Source of the DNA: Leucobacter sp.
GTDB taxonomy: Bacteria; Actinomycetota; Actinomycetes; Actinomycetales; Microbacteriaceae
Assembly (NCBI GenBank): GCA_031178565.1
Contig: JAPSIU010000040.1
Location: 1-14,559, forward strand
Length of the DNA stretch: 14,559 nucleotides
Direction: 5' to 3'
In this document: positions 6,646 to 14,292 of the stretch, one piece after another
How positions within the stretch are numbered: position 1 is the stretch's first letter
How the letters are laid out: every line of letters starts with the position of its first letter
Program-made: the position numbers and the translations under genes
Notes under the pieces: generated by a model
The model's input: the letters and a program-made list of their open reading frames with translations, nothing else
Databases searched by the model: none
What the model was told of the DNA's origin: nothing

Positions 6646-8250
6646 ATGGCACCGAAGTCGCTTCGGAGGGCCGCTCGGCTCTCCGCGCTGATCGTGGCGG
6701 GCGCGCTGGCCGTCACCGGCTGCGCCGCGAACCCCCCGGCGCAGGGCGGCGGGGCTTCGACGGAGAAGCCCGGCACCCTCGTCATCGACCAAGCGTTCAC
6801 CGCCCAGTCCATCGATCCGGCCACCATCTTCCAGGTCACGGATGCGATCGCCGCCAGCGGGCTCTACCAGACGCTCTTCACCTACGTCGACAACGAGGCG
6901 AAGCCGCAACCGCTCCTCGCCGAGTCCATGGAGGCGAACGAGACCGCCACCGAGTTCACCGTCACCCTCCGCGAGGACGCCACCTTCGCGAGCGGCAACC
7001 CCGTGACGGCCGCCGACGTGGTGTTCTCGCTCAACCGCCTCAAGCACCTCGGCGCGAGTCCCGCGTATCGGATGGAGGGTGTCACGGTCGCCCAGGTCGA
7101 CGAGCGCACGGTGAAGTTCACCACCTCCGAACCCGCTGCCTACATGGACCATTCCCTCACGTCACCGCCGCTCGCGATCGTCGACAGCGCACTGGTGGAG
7201 GAGGCCGGCGGCAGCGACGCCGAGAACGCGGCCGACGTTGACCAGGCCGGAAAGCTCTTCACCGAACCGGAGAACGGCGTGGGAAGCGGTCCGTACGTGC
7301 TCGACAGCTACGACACGAACTCTCAGATCGTGCTCGTCAAGAACGAGAAGTACTGGGGCGAGGAACCAGCGTACGACCGGATCGTGCTGCGCAACGTGAA
7401 CAACGCGCAGCAGCAGAAGGCCAATATCGAGGGCGGGGAGAGCCAGATCGCGCTCGACATCCCCGGCCGCATCGCGGAGGGCATGGAGTCGGATGCGCTC
7501 CAGGTGCAGTCGGCCCCCTCTCCCGAGGTCCTCTATCTCGCACTGTCGCAGAAAGAGGGCGCGCCCACCGCAGACCCCGACATCGTGCGGGCGATCAAGA
7601 CCGGAATCGACTACGAGGCGCTGCGCACGCTCGTCGGCGTGGGGGCGAAGGAGGCCACGGGCATCATCCCCTCGATGATGCTCGGATCGCTGTCCGAGGG
7701 CGAGGGACCGGAGTCGGATCCCGAGGCCGCGAAGAAGCTGCTCGAGGACGCGGGCAAGACTGGAACCGAGATTACCCTCGACTACGCGAACGACTACACC
7801 CGCCTGGCGGGGATCGACTACAACGTGCTCGCACAGGGTCTGCAGACGCAGCTCGAGGCGATCGGCCTCACCGTGAAGCTCAACCCCACGCCGACCTCCA
7901 CCTCGCTCCAGCGCTATGTGGACGGGGAGACCGAGATGGCCCTCTGGTCGTGGCCGCCCGACATCGCCGATCCCTCGAACGTGCTCGTCTTCGCACCGGG
8001 CGACCTCATCGGCACCCGGGTCCACTGGCCGGCCGAGGCCGCGCCCGAGGTGGCGCGGCTCGCCGAGGAGGCCCGCGCGGCGACCGCGGACGACCGGGAG
8101 GCGGCCTTCACGGCGTGGAACGAGGCCATGAACGAGGAGGCGCCATACGCGACCCTGCTCGAGCCGTCCTTCTTCCTCGTCGCCTCCACGAGTGTCGAGC
8201 ACGTCAGCCACGATCCGCTCGCGGCGATCAACCTCTCGCAGATCCGCTGA
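6646..8250 (+). CDS. ABC transporter substrate-binding lipoprotein, SBP family 5 (DppA/OppA type)
   Basis: Captures the substrate outside the membrane and hands it to the permease pair encoded downstream. The 534-aa protein starts with a basic n-region and a hydrophobic stretch, then the lipobox AVTG-C with the lipidated Cys26, so it should be anchored in the membrane. The mature part shows the family layout: GTLVIDQAFTAQSIDPATIF at the start, YQTLFTYVDN, FTVTLREDATFASGNPVTAADVVFSLNRL, GSGPYVLDSYD, a VLKLN-like hinge region (GLTVKLNPTP), and the WPPDIADPSNVLVF segment. The start ATG has GAAAGGA at 6631-6637, 8 nt upstream. It is the first gene of the plus-strand operon and probably under control of operator O2. 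Family 5 proteins bind peptides, but also nickel, sugars, opines and other small molecules, so the ligand cannot be stated. Confidence 0.95.
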   Translation: MAPKSLRRAARLSALIVAGALAVTGCAANPPAQGGGASTEKPGTLVIDQAFTAQSIDPATIFQVTDAIAASGLYQTLFTYVDNEAKPQPLLAESMEANETATEFTVTLREDATFASGNPVTAADVVFSLNRLKHLGASPAYRMEGVTVAQVDERTVKFTTSEPAAYMDHSLTSPPLAIVDSALVEEAGGSDAENAADVDQAGKLFTEPENGVGSGPYVLDSYDTNSQIVLVKNEKYWGEEPAYDRIVLRNVNNAQQQKANIEGGESQIALDIPGRIAEGMESDALQVQSAPSPEVLYLALSQKEGAPTADPDIVRAIKTGIDYEALRTLVGVGAKEATGIIPSMMLGSLSEGEGPESDPEAAKKLLEDAGKTGTEITLDYANDYTRLAGIDYNVLAQGLQTQLEAIGLTVKLNPTPTSTSLQRYVDGETEMALWSWPPDIADPSNVLVFAPGDLIGTRVHWPAEAAPEVARLAEEARAATADDREAAFTAWNEAMNEEAPYATLLEPSFFLVASTSVEHVSHDPLAAINLSQIR

Positions 8251-8269
8251 CGACCGAGATCGGCGCATC

Positions 8270-9352
8270 GTGACTCACACACTGTCCGAAGCCGGGGCGG
8301 ACGCTCGCGCGTCCGCCCCGGAGAAGGGCGGAGGCGGCTACGGGCGCTTCGTGCTCCGCCGCCTCGGCACCTCGCTCATCACGCTGTTCGGGATCACCCT
8401 CGTGTCCTTCGGACTCGGTGTGCTGGTCCCGCTCCGTCCCGAGACCGCGAACCTCAGCCAGCAGGCGCTCGCCAACCCCGAGGCGGTGGCGGCGTTCCGC
8501 GAGAAGTTCGGGCTGAACCTCCCTGTCTGGGAGCAGTACCTGCGCTACCTTGCGGGGCTCTTCCGCGGCGACCTCGGCATATCCCAGCAGACCGGGCGGC
8601 CGATCTCGACCGATCTCGCGAAATACGCGCCGGCCACCCTCGAGCTCGTCCTGTGGGCCACGGTGCTCGCCGTGCTCATCGGGGTCGCCCTCGGCATCGT
8701 CGCCGCGAACGCCCGCAACCGCTGGCCCGACCACGCGGCCCGGCTCGTCTCGCTGCTCGGCGTCAGCCTGCCGACCTACTGGCTCGCGCTCGTGGGATCG
8801 ACCTTCTTCTTCCGCCAGCTTGGCTGGCTGCCCGGGAGCGGTCGTCTCGACGCCTCGATGACCCCGCCGCCGACGATCACGGGCTTCTACACCGTCGACG
8901 CCCTGCTCGTGGGCGACTTCGCGGCGTGGGGATCCGCTGTCAGCCACCTGATCCTGCCCGCCTCGATCCTCGCGCTCTCGAATCTCGGAATGGTGCTGCG
9001 GTTCACCCGCAGCGCCGTCCTCGACGGATTGAACACCGACGCCGTGAAAGCGGCGCGCGTAAAGGGTCTGCCGAGCACACGGGTGCTCATGCGCTACGCC
9101 GTGCGCAGCGCTTCGAGCCCGATCATCACGGTGACCGCCCTGTCGTTCGGGTTCCTGCTCGCGGCGACGGTCTACGTCGAGCAGATCTTCGCCTGGGGCG
9201 GTCTCGGCCAGTACGCCTACCGCTCGGCGACGAACCTCGACGTCACCGCCATCACTGGCATCTCCGTCGTGATCGCCGTGCTCTTCCTGGCAGTGAACTT
9301 CCTCGCCGACGTCCTCGCCTCGGCCTTCGACCCAAGGATCCGACTCCAATGA
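8270..9352 (+). CDS. ABC transporter permease, DppB/OppB type
   Basis: First membrane subunit of the importer, 360 aa with about six membrane segments. The N-terminus carries a 30-residue hydrophilic tail, then FVLRRLGTSLITLFGITLVSF, the typical first helix of DppB-like permeases. Next come the periplasmic-side loop with KFGLNLPVWEQYLRYLAGLF and GDLGIS, the core helices from about residue 125, and the cytoplasmic EAA-type loop TDAVKAARVKGLPSTRVLMR that docks on an ATPase. The C-terminus has the FAWGGLGQYAYRSATNLD and ASAFDPRIRLQ segments. The start is GTG at 8270 (VTHTLSEAG), 19 nt after the lipoprotein gene; its SD is weak. A longer frame from 8192 would overlap the lipoprotein gene and is unlikely. 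Its stop overlaps the next start (ATGA). Confidence 0.93.
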   Translation: MTHTLSEAGADARASAPEKGGGGYGRFVLRRLGTSLITLFGITLVSFGLGVLVPLRPETANLSQQALANPEAVAAFREKFGLNLPVWEQYLRYLAGLFRGDLGISQQTGRPISTDLAKYAPATLELVLWATVLAVLIGVALGIVAANARNRWPDHAARLVSLLGVSLPTYWLALVGSTFFFRQLGWLPGSGRLDASMTPPPTITGFYTVDALLVGDFAAWGSAVSHLILPASILALSNLGMVLRFTRSAVLDGLNTDAVKAARVKGLPSTRVLMRYAVRSASSPIITVTALSFGFLLAATVYVEQIFAWGGLGQYAYRSATNLDVTAITGISVVIAVLFLAVNFLADVLASAFDPRIRLQ

Positions 9353-10236
9353 GCCGCACCGATGTGATCTCCTTGATCGCCGCCCCCGAGCGCGGAACCC
9401 GCCGCCGGCGCATTCCGACGTGGGCACGTACGCCCGCCGTCGTCGTTTCGTTCGTCATCATTCTGGCGTGGCTCGTCGTGATCCTCATTCCGGCTGTCAC
9501 GCCGCACGATCCGCTCGCGACCGTCGGCGCGGCGCTCGCACCGCCCGACGCGACCGCGCTTCTCGGAACCGATCCACTCGGTCGCGACAACCTCAGCCGG
9601 ACCCTCGCAGCGGCCCGCACATCGGTACCGAACGGTCTCATGATCGTGGCGGCAGCCGCACTGATCGGCACGGCGATCGGGCTCATCGCGGGATTCTTCG
9701 GCGGCTGGATCGACGAGATCCTGATGCGCGTCGCCGACCTCGTCTTCGCCTTCCCCGGCATCATCCTCGCCATGGCGATCGCCGCCGCACTCGGTCCCAG
9801 TGTGCAGAACGCGGTCATCGCCGCCGCGATCAGCTGGTGGCCGGCCTACGCGCGCGCGGTCCGCTCGATCGTTCTGGCACTGCGGGAGTCGGAGTTCGTC
9901 CTCTCCAATCGGCTCTCGGGTGTCGGCCCGTTCCGCTCGATCCTCGTGGACCTCCTCCCCGCCGTGAGCGGCTCCGTCCTCGTGCTCGCCATGCTCGATG
10001 TCGGTTCGGCGATCCTATTCCTCGCCGGGCTCTCGTTCCTCGGCCTCGGCGCCGTGCCGCCGACGCCCGAGTGGGGATCGATGATCTCGGGAGCCGTGCA
10101 GTACTTCGACCAGTGGTGGCTCGCCGTGGCGCCGGGTGTCGCCGTCGTCTCGGTCGTGCTCGCCTTCAACGTCATCGGAGACGCCGTGCGCGACAACCTC
10201 GAACCGCGCCTGAACGAGAGCGGAGCGGGATCATGA
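9349..10236 (+). CDS. ABC transporter permease, DppC/OppC type
   Basis: Second membrane subunit, 295 aa. A basic cytoplasmic N-terminus (ERGTRRRRIPTWAR) is followed by the first helix VVVSFVIILAWLVVILIP and the family marker LLGTDPLGRDNLSRTLAAAR, then core helices with AFPGIILAMAIAAALGPS. Compared with the usual DppC coupling loop (EAA...G...LP), this one reads EFVLSNRLSGVGPFRSIL plus VDLLP: the EAA alanines are replaced while the Gly and LP are kept. The C-terminal part GLSFLGLGAVPPTPEWGSMI and the closing NVIGDAVRDNLEPRL are standard. The start ATG at 9349 overlaps the TGA of the first permease, with AAGGA 10 nt upstream. The frame is open upstream to 8653, but that is a shadow of the first permease. 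Confidence 0.93.
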   Translation: MSRTDVISLIAAPERGTRRRRIPTWARTPAVVVSFVIILAWLVVILIPAVTPHDPLATVGAALAPPDATALLGTDPLGRDNLSRTLAAARTSVPNGLMIVAAAALIGTAIGLIAGFFGGWIDEILMRVADLVFAFPGIILAMAIAAALGPSVQNAVIAAAISWWPAYARAVRSIVLALRESEFVLSNRLSGVGPFRSILVDLLPAVSGSVLVLAMLDVGSAILFLAGLSFLGLGAVPPTPEWGSMISGAVQYFDQWWLAVAPGVAVVSVVLAFNVIGDAVRDNLEPRLNESGAGS

Positions 10237-11039
10237 CGCTGTTGCAGGTCGACCATCTCCGGATCCACCGATCGAGCGGCGCAGGCGACCCTCTCGTCTC
10301 GGACGTGTCCTTCACTGTCGAGGCGGGCGAGGTCGTCGGAGTCGTGGGAGAGAGCGGGTCCGGCAAGACGCTCACCGGGCTGAGCCTGCTGGGTCTGCTG
10401 CCCGACGGCCTCACCGCCACCGGGTCTCTCCGCTTCGAGGGACGGGAACTCCTGACGCAGAGCAGGAGGGAGTGGGAGCGCACCCGCGGCGCCGAGATCG
10501 CCATGGTGCTGCAGGATCCGTCGTCGAGCTTGCATCCGATGCTCAAGCTGGGCGAGCAGCTCACTGACCATCTGCGGCTGCACCTCGGACTCGGAAAGGT
10601 CGAGGCCCGAGCCCGCGCCATCGAGCTGCTGGAACGCGTGCACCTGCACGAGCCGGAGCGGCTCCTCACGCAGTATCCCCATCAGCTCTCGGGCGGCATG
10701 AAGCAGCGGGTGTCCATCGCGATCGCACTCGCCTGCGGGCCGGAGCTCTTGATCGCCGACGAGCCGACGACGGCACTCGACGCGAATATCCGCACCGGGA
10801 TCATCGCACTCCTCGACGAGCTGCGGCGAGAGAGCGGGATGGGCATCATCTTCGTAACGCACGACCTCGCGATGCTCAGCTCGATCGCCGATCGCCTTAA
10901 CGTGTTCCGCACCGGCGAGATCGTCGAGTCGGGTGAGGCCGAAGCCGTCTTCCGTACCCCGAAGCATCCCTACACCCGAGTGCTGCTCGATGCCGTGCCG
11001 CAGGTGCCCTGGCCGCTCCCCGAGGAGGTTCGATCATGA
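10233..11039 (+). CDS. ABC transporter ATPase, DppD/OppD type (short)
   Basis: One of two ATPases that drive import. Motifs in the 268-aa protein: Walker A GESGSGKT at 39-46, Q-loop MVLQDPSSSLHP with Gln94, signature LSGGMKQR at 152-159, Walker B LLIADEP from 172 with Glu177, D-loop ALD, and switch His210 in VTHD. All catalytic residues are present. The protein ends soon after HPYTRVLLDAVPQVP; the extra C-terminal region of about 50-60 aa common in DppD/OppD, often with conserved cysteines, is missing. The start ATG at 10233 overlaps the TGA of the second permease, and its TGA overlaps the next ATG. The SD-like GGAGCGG lies just upstream. Confidence 0.94.
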   Translation: MTLLQVDHLRIHRSSGAGDPLVSDVSFTVEAGEVVGVVGESGSGKTLTGLSLLGLLPDGLTATGSLRFEGRELLTQSRREWERTRGAEIAMVLQDPSSSLHPMLKLGEQLTDHLRLHLGLGKVEARARAIELLERVHLHEPERLLTQYPHQLSGGMKQRVSIAIALACGPELLIADEPTTALDANIRTGIIALLDELRRESGMGIIFVTHDLAMLSSIADRLNVFRTGEIVESGEAEAVFRTPKHPYTRVLLDAVPQVPWPLPEEVRS

Positions 11040-11875
11040 TCGCCGAGCATCGCGACCACGCCGCTGCTCTCGACCCAGCCGCCCCGCTCGTCGAAGTGCG
11101 CGATGCGGTTGTCAGCTACCGCGTCAAGGGCAAAGGCCGCTTCATCGCCGTACAGGGCGTTGATCTCGATGTCCGCGCCGGAGAGATCGTGGGGATCGTC
11201 GGGGAGAGCGGCTGTGGAAAGTCGTCGCTCGCTCGCGCTCTCGTCGGGATCAACCGGCTGAGCGGCGGATCCATCCGCTTCCTCGGCCGGGAGGTGACGC
11301 CACTGCCGATTCGACGTCGCCCCGGACACCTCGTGCCGCTGCAGATGGTGTTCCAGGACCCGTATGCTTCGCTCAATCCGCGGCGGCAGATCATGCGGCA
11401 GTTGGAGGAGGTGTGGAACGCCGCATCCCGAGCGCGCGGCGATCTGCTTTCTGCCGAGCGCCGCACTGCCGCGATCGACGACGTGCTCGAGCGGGTCGGC
11501 GTCGATCCCGAACTGCGCGGCCGCTACCCGCACGCACTCTCGGGTGGACAACGGCAGCGGGTCGCGATCGCGAAGGCGCTGCTCACCGACCCCAAAGTAA
11601 TCGTCGCGGACGAGCCCATCTCCGCGCTCGACGCATCGTCGCAGAAGCACGTGAGCCGGTTGCTCCGCGCACTCGTCGACGACTTGCAGATCGGCATGGT
11701 CATCATCTCGCACGACCTCGCCGTCGTGGCGGCCATCGCCGACCGCACCGCGGTGATGCGCGCGGGCAGGTTCGTCGAGCAGGGTCCCACCGAACGGGTG
11801 TGGACGGCCCCCGAAAACCCGTACACGCTGCAGCTGCTGAGCGCCGTACCCGAACTCGTCGGCAGGCAGGGCTGA
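11036..11875 (+). CDS. ABC transporter ATPase, DppF/OppF type
   Basis: Second ATPase of the importer, 279 aa. An N-terminal tail of about 18 residues is followed by Walker A GESGCGKS at 56-63, Q-loop MVFQDPYASLNP with Gln107, signature LSGGQRQRV at 168-176, Walker B VIVADEP from 188 with Glu193, D-loop ALD, and switch His226 in ISHDLAV. The pattern YASLNPR after the Q-loop and the ENPYTLQLLSAVP ending are typical of the DppF side. As with its partner, the C-terminal extension is short. The start ATG at 11036 overlaps the preceding TGA and has GAGGAGG upstream. It is the last gene of the operon; no clear rho-independent terminator follows. Confidence 0.94.
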   Translation: MIAEHRDHAAALDPAAPLVEVRDAVVSYRVKGKGRFIAVQGVDLDVRAGEIVGIVGESGCGKSSLARALVGINRLSGGSIRFLGREVTPLPIRRRPGHLVPLQMVFQDPYASLNPRRQIMRQLEEVWNAASRARGDLLSAERRTAAIDDVLERVGVDPELRGRYPHALSGGQRQRVAIAKALLTDPKVIVADEPISALDASSQKHVSRLLRALVDDLQIGMVIISHDLAVVAAIADRTAVMRAGRFVEQGPTERVWTAPENPYTLQLLSAVPELVGRQG

Positions 11876-11929
11876 GAAGCGACGGAGGGATATGCCGACC
11901 GGCGCAATCCCCCGTTCACACGCGCGGGA

Positions 11930-11935
11930 TACGCT
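11930..11935 (+). promoter_or_regulatory. Probable -10 box of the HAD phosphatase gene, leaderless type
   Basis: TACGCT fits TANNNT and is followed by 6 nt and then the ATG at 11942. No SD is present in the 20 nt upstream. This is the arrangement of leaderless transcripts in actinobacteria and would make the gene independent of the ABC operon that ends 66 nt upstream. Confidence 0.5.
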
Positions 11936-11941
11936 GGGGAC

Positions 11942-12733
11942 ATGAACGAGACGGAGACCCGCGGCCGCCGCGGGGACATCGAGTGCTGGCTCACCGACAT
12001 GGACGGGGTGCTCGTCCACGAGAACCGGGCGATCCCGGGTGCCGCCGAGCTCCTCCAGCACTGGCGGGATACGGAGATCCCGTACCTGGTGCTCACGAAC
12101 AACTCGATCTTCACGGCTCGCGACCTGAGCGCCCGCCTCTCCGCGTCGGGCATCGACGTGCCGGAGGAGCGGATCTGGACGAGCGCCCTCGCGACGGCCG
12201 CCTTCCTCAAGCAGCAGAAACCCGGTGGTTCCGCGTTCGTGATCGGCGAGGCGGGGATCCTCACCGCCCTGCACGACGCGGGCTACGTGATGACCGAGTC
12301 GAACCCCGACTTCGTCGTCGTGGGCGAGACCCGCAACTACTCCTTCGAGGCGATCACGAAGGCGATCCGTCTCATCATCGGCGGGGCGCGCTTCATCTCG
12401 ACCAACCCCGACGCCACGGGTCCGAGCCCCGAGGGGCCCCTCCCCGCGACGGGATCCATCAACGCGCTCATCACGAACGCCACGGGCAAGACCCCCTACA
12501 TCGTCGGCAAGCCGAACCCCATGATGTTCCGCTCGGCGCTCAACCAGATCGGTGCGCACTCGCACAACACGGGCATGATCGGCGACCGCATGGACACGGA
12601 CGTCGTCGCCGGCATGGAGGCCGGTCTCCACACGGTCCTCGTGATGACCGGGATCTCGGATCGCGTCGAGATCGAGCGCTTCCCGTTCCGTCCCGACGAG
12701 GTGCTCGACTCGGTCGCGGACCTGCTGACCTGA
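11942..12733 (+). CDS. HAD-superfamily IIA phosphatase, NagD-like
   Basis: A 263-aa cytoplasmic phosphatase. HAD motif I is LTDMDGVL (nucleophile Asp19, general acid Asp21), motif II TNNS at 52-55, motif III Lys190 in IVGKPNP, and motif IV GDRMDTD at 214-220. The large cap between motifs II and III and the GKPNP...GDRMDTD pairing place it in the IIA group with NagD, AraL and phosphoglycolate phosphatase-like enzymes. NagD of E. coli acts on nucleoside monophosphates, but substrate use in this group is broad, so the natural substrate is open. It may be a general housekeeping gene placed next to the importer by chance. It converges with the carboxyltransferase gene, with 8 nt between the stop codons. 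Confidence 0.92.
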   Translation: MNETETRGRRGDIECWLTDMDGVLVHENRAIPGAAELLQHWRDTEIPYLVLTNNSIFTARDLSARLSASGIDVPEERIWTSALATAAFLKQQKPGGSAFVIGEAGILTALHDAGYVMTESNPDFVVVGETRNYSFEAITKAIRLIIGGARFISTNPDATGPSPEGPLPATGSINALITNATGKTPYIVGKPNPMMFRSALNQIGAHSHNTGMIGDRMDTDVVAGMEAGLHTVLVMTGISDRVEIERFPFRPDEVLDSVADLLT

Positions 12734-12735
12734 CG

Positions 12736-12760
12736 CCGGCGCTACAGCCCGAGGCGCCGG
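12736..12760. terminator. Possible bidirectional stem-loop between convergent genes
   Basis: CCGGCGC (12736-12742) pairs with GCGCCGG (12754-12760) around an 11-nt loop. It starts 3 nt after the HAD stop and overlaps the last codons of the carboxyltransferase gene. There is no T-run on either side, so it is at best a weak or factor-assisted terminator. Confidence 0.35.
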
Positions 12761-14292
12761 TATCGCTCGAGCCGCGCGACACGACGGCGTTCGGGCAGCT
12801 GGATCATGAGCCCCGAGAGCTCGTGCGCGATGGCGTCGCCGAGGCGGGCGCAGAACGCGTGCGCCTCCGCTGCGGCGTCGGGATCCTCCGCGACGATGCG
12901 ATCCACGATGCCGTGCCGCTTCAGCGCCGCCGACGCGACGCCCTGCTGCTCGGCGAGTTCGGCGGCGTGATCCGTGTCGCGATGGACGATCGCCGAGGCG
13001 CCCTCGGGCGGGAGCGGGGAGAGCCAGGCGTGCTCGGCCGCGAGGGTGCGGTCGGCGGGAAGGAGCGCGAGCGCGCCGCCCCCCGTTCCCTCGCCGAGCA
13101 GGACCGACAGGGTCGGCCCCTCGTGCGTGACGAGATCGGCGAGGCAGTGCGCGATCTCCGACGCGAGCCCGCCCTCCTCGGCCTCCTGCGAGAGCGCCGC
13201 TCCGGGGGTGTCGATCACGGTGACGAGCGGCAGCTGCAGCTCCTCGGAGAGGTGCATCGCCCGCCGGGCCGCGCGCAGGGCCCCCGGCCCGAGTGGCGCG
13301 AGCGCGCGCTGGGTGCGGCGATCCTGCCCCACGATCACCGCGGGCACTCGTCCGAAACGCGCGAGGCAGAGCGTCAGCCCGGGATCCCGTTCGCCCTGCC
13401 CGGTGCCGGAGAGGGGGACGACGTCGGTGGCGGCCGAGCGGAGGAGTTCGCGCAGGCCCGGCCGTGCGCGATCGCGGGTGCGGGTCACCGAGTCCCAGGT
13501 CGCCGACGAGCCCGCCGGATCGGCTGCGGCCGTGCCGGGATCCGCCGCCTGCTCGATGAGTTCGGCGTGGGTGGGCCGATCCAGCAGCCGGAGCACGCGC
13601 TGCACGACGTCGCGCAGACCGGTGGGCGGGAGGACGCCGTCGATGAGGCCGTGCTTCGCGAGATTCTCCGCCGACTGCACGCCCTCGGGGAACTTCTCGC
13701 CGTAGAGCGCCTCGTAGACGCGCGGCCCGAGGAAGCCGACGAGCGCACCCGGTTCGGCGACCGTCACCTGTCCGAGGGAGCCGAACGACGCGAGCGCCCC
13801 GCCCGTCGAGGGGTGGCGCAGGTAGACGAGATACGGAAGTCCCTCGGCCTTGTGCGCGGCGACGGCGGCGGCGATCTTCACCATCGCGACGAAGGCGACC
13901 GTGCCCTCCTGCATCCGCGTGCCGCCCGACGCGGTCGACGCGAGCACGGGAAGCCGCTCCGCGGTCGCCCGCTCGATCGCCGCGACGAACCGCTCCGCGG
14001 CGGCGGTGCCGATGGACCCGGCGAGGAACGCGAACTCGCACGCGATCAGCACCACGCGGCGTCCGTCGATCCGCGCCTCGCCGGTCAGGATCGACTCGTC
14101 CGCCCCGGATCTCTCGGCGGCCGCGGCGAGCTCTCCGCGGTACGCGTCGCCGAGATCGGGCTCGGCGGGCGCCGTATCCCAGGAGAGATAGCTCCCGGGG
14201 TCGGCGATCAGGTCGATCAGATCGCCGGCGGAGAGCCGGCGGGGCTTCGCCGCTGCGCCCGCAGCGGCACCCGCACCCGGACCGGTGCTCAC
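12742..14292 (-). CDS. Fused beta/alpha carboxyltransferase of an acyl-CoA carboxylase
   Basis: Transfers a carboxyl group between carboxybiotin and an acyl-CoA, as AccD plus AccA do for acetyl-CoA. The 516-aa protein has a beta (AccD-like) half, about residues 20-238, with STASGGTRMQEG, LPYLVYLRHPSTGGALASFG and TVAEPGALVGFLGPRV. A 40-residue linker rich in Ala, Asp and Arg follows, then an alpha (AccA-like) half, about 279-500, with LPLVTVIDTPGAALSQEAEE and LLGEGTGGGALALL. The glycine pairs that form the oxyanion holes are present in both halves. The Cys4 zinc ribbon of bacterial AccD is absent: the few cysteines are scattered with no CxxC pair. Start GTG 14292 overlaps the TGA of the CoA-transferase gene (GTGA); the open frame above it to 14496 is a shadow. 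Acetyl- or propionyl-CoA is a plausible substrate. A malonate-decarboxylase MdcD/MdcE-like role is an alternative. Confidence 0.88.
   Translation of the reverse strand: MSTGPGAGAAAGAAAKPRRLSAGDLIDLIADPGSYLSWDTAPAEPDLGDAYRGELAAAAERSGADESILTGEARIDGRRVVLIACEFAFLAGSIGTAAAERFVAAIERATAERLPVLASTASGGTRMQEGTVAFVAMVKIAAAVAAHKAEGLPYLVYLRHPSTGGALASFGSLGQVTVAEPGALVGFLGPRVYEALYGEKFPEGVQSAENLAKHGLIDGVLPPTGLRDVVQRVLRLLDRPTHAELIEQAADPGTAAADPAGSSATWDSVTRTRDRARPGLRELLRSAATDVVPLSGTGQGERDPGLTLCLARFGRVPAVIVGQDRRTQRALAPLGPGALRAARRAMHLSEELQLPLVTVIDTPGAALSQEAEEGGLASEIAHCLADLVTHEGPTLSVLLGEGTGGGALALLPADRTLAAEHAWLSPLPPEGASAIVHRDTDHAAELAEQQGVASAALKRHGIVDRIVAEDPDAAAEAHAFCARLGDAIAHELSGLMIQLPERRRVARLERYRRLGL

Noticed and set aside
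11876..11929. Terminator of the ABC operon (ATCCC / GGGAT pair)
   Set aside because: 5-bp arms only, no T-run, and the right arm adjoins the HAD -10 box; not supportable as a terminator.
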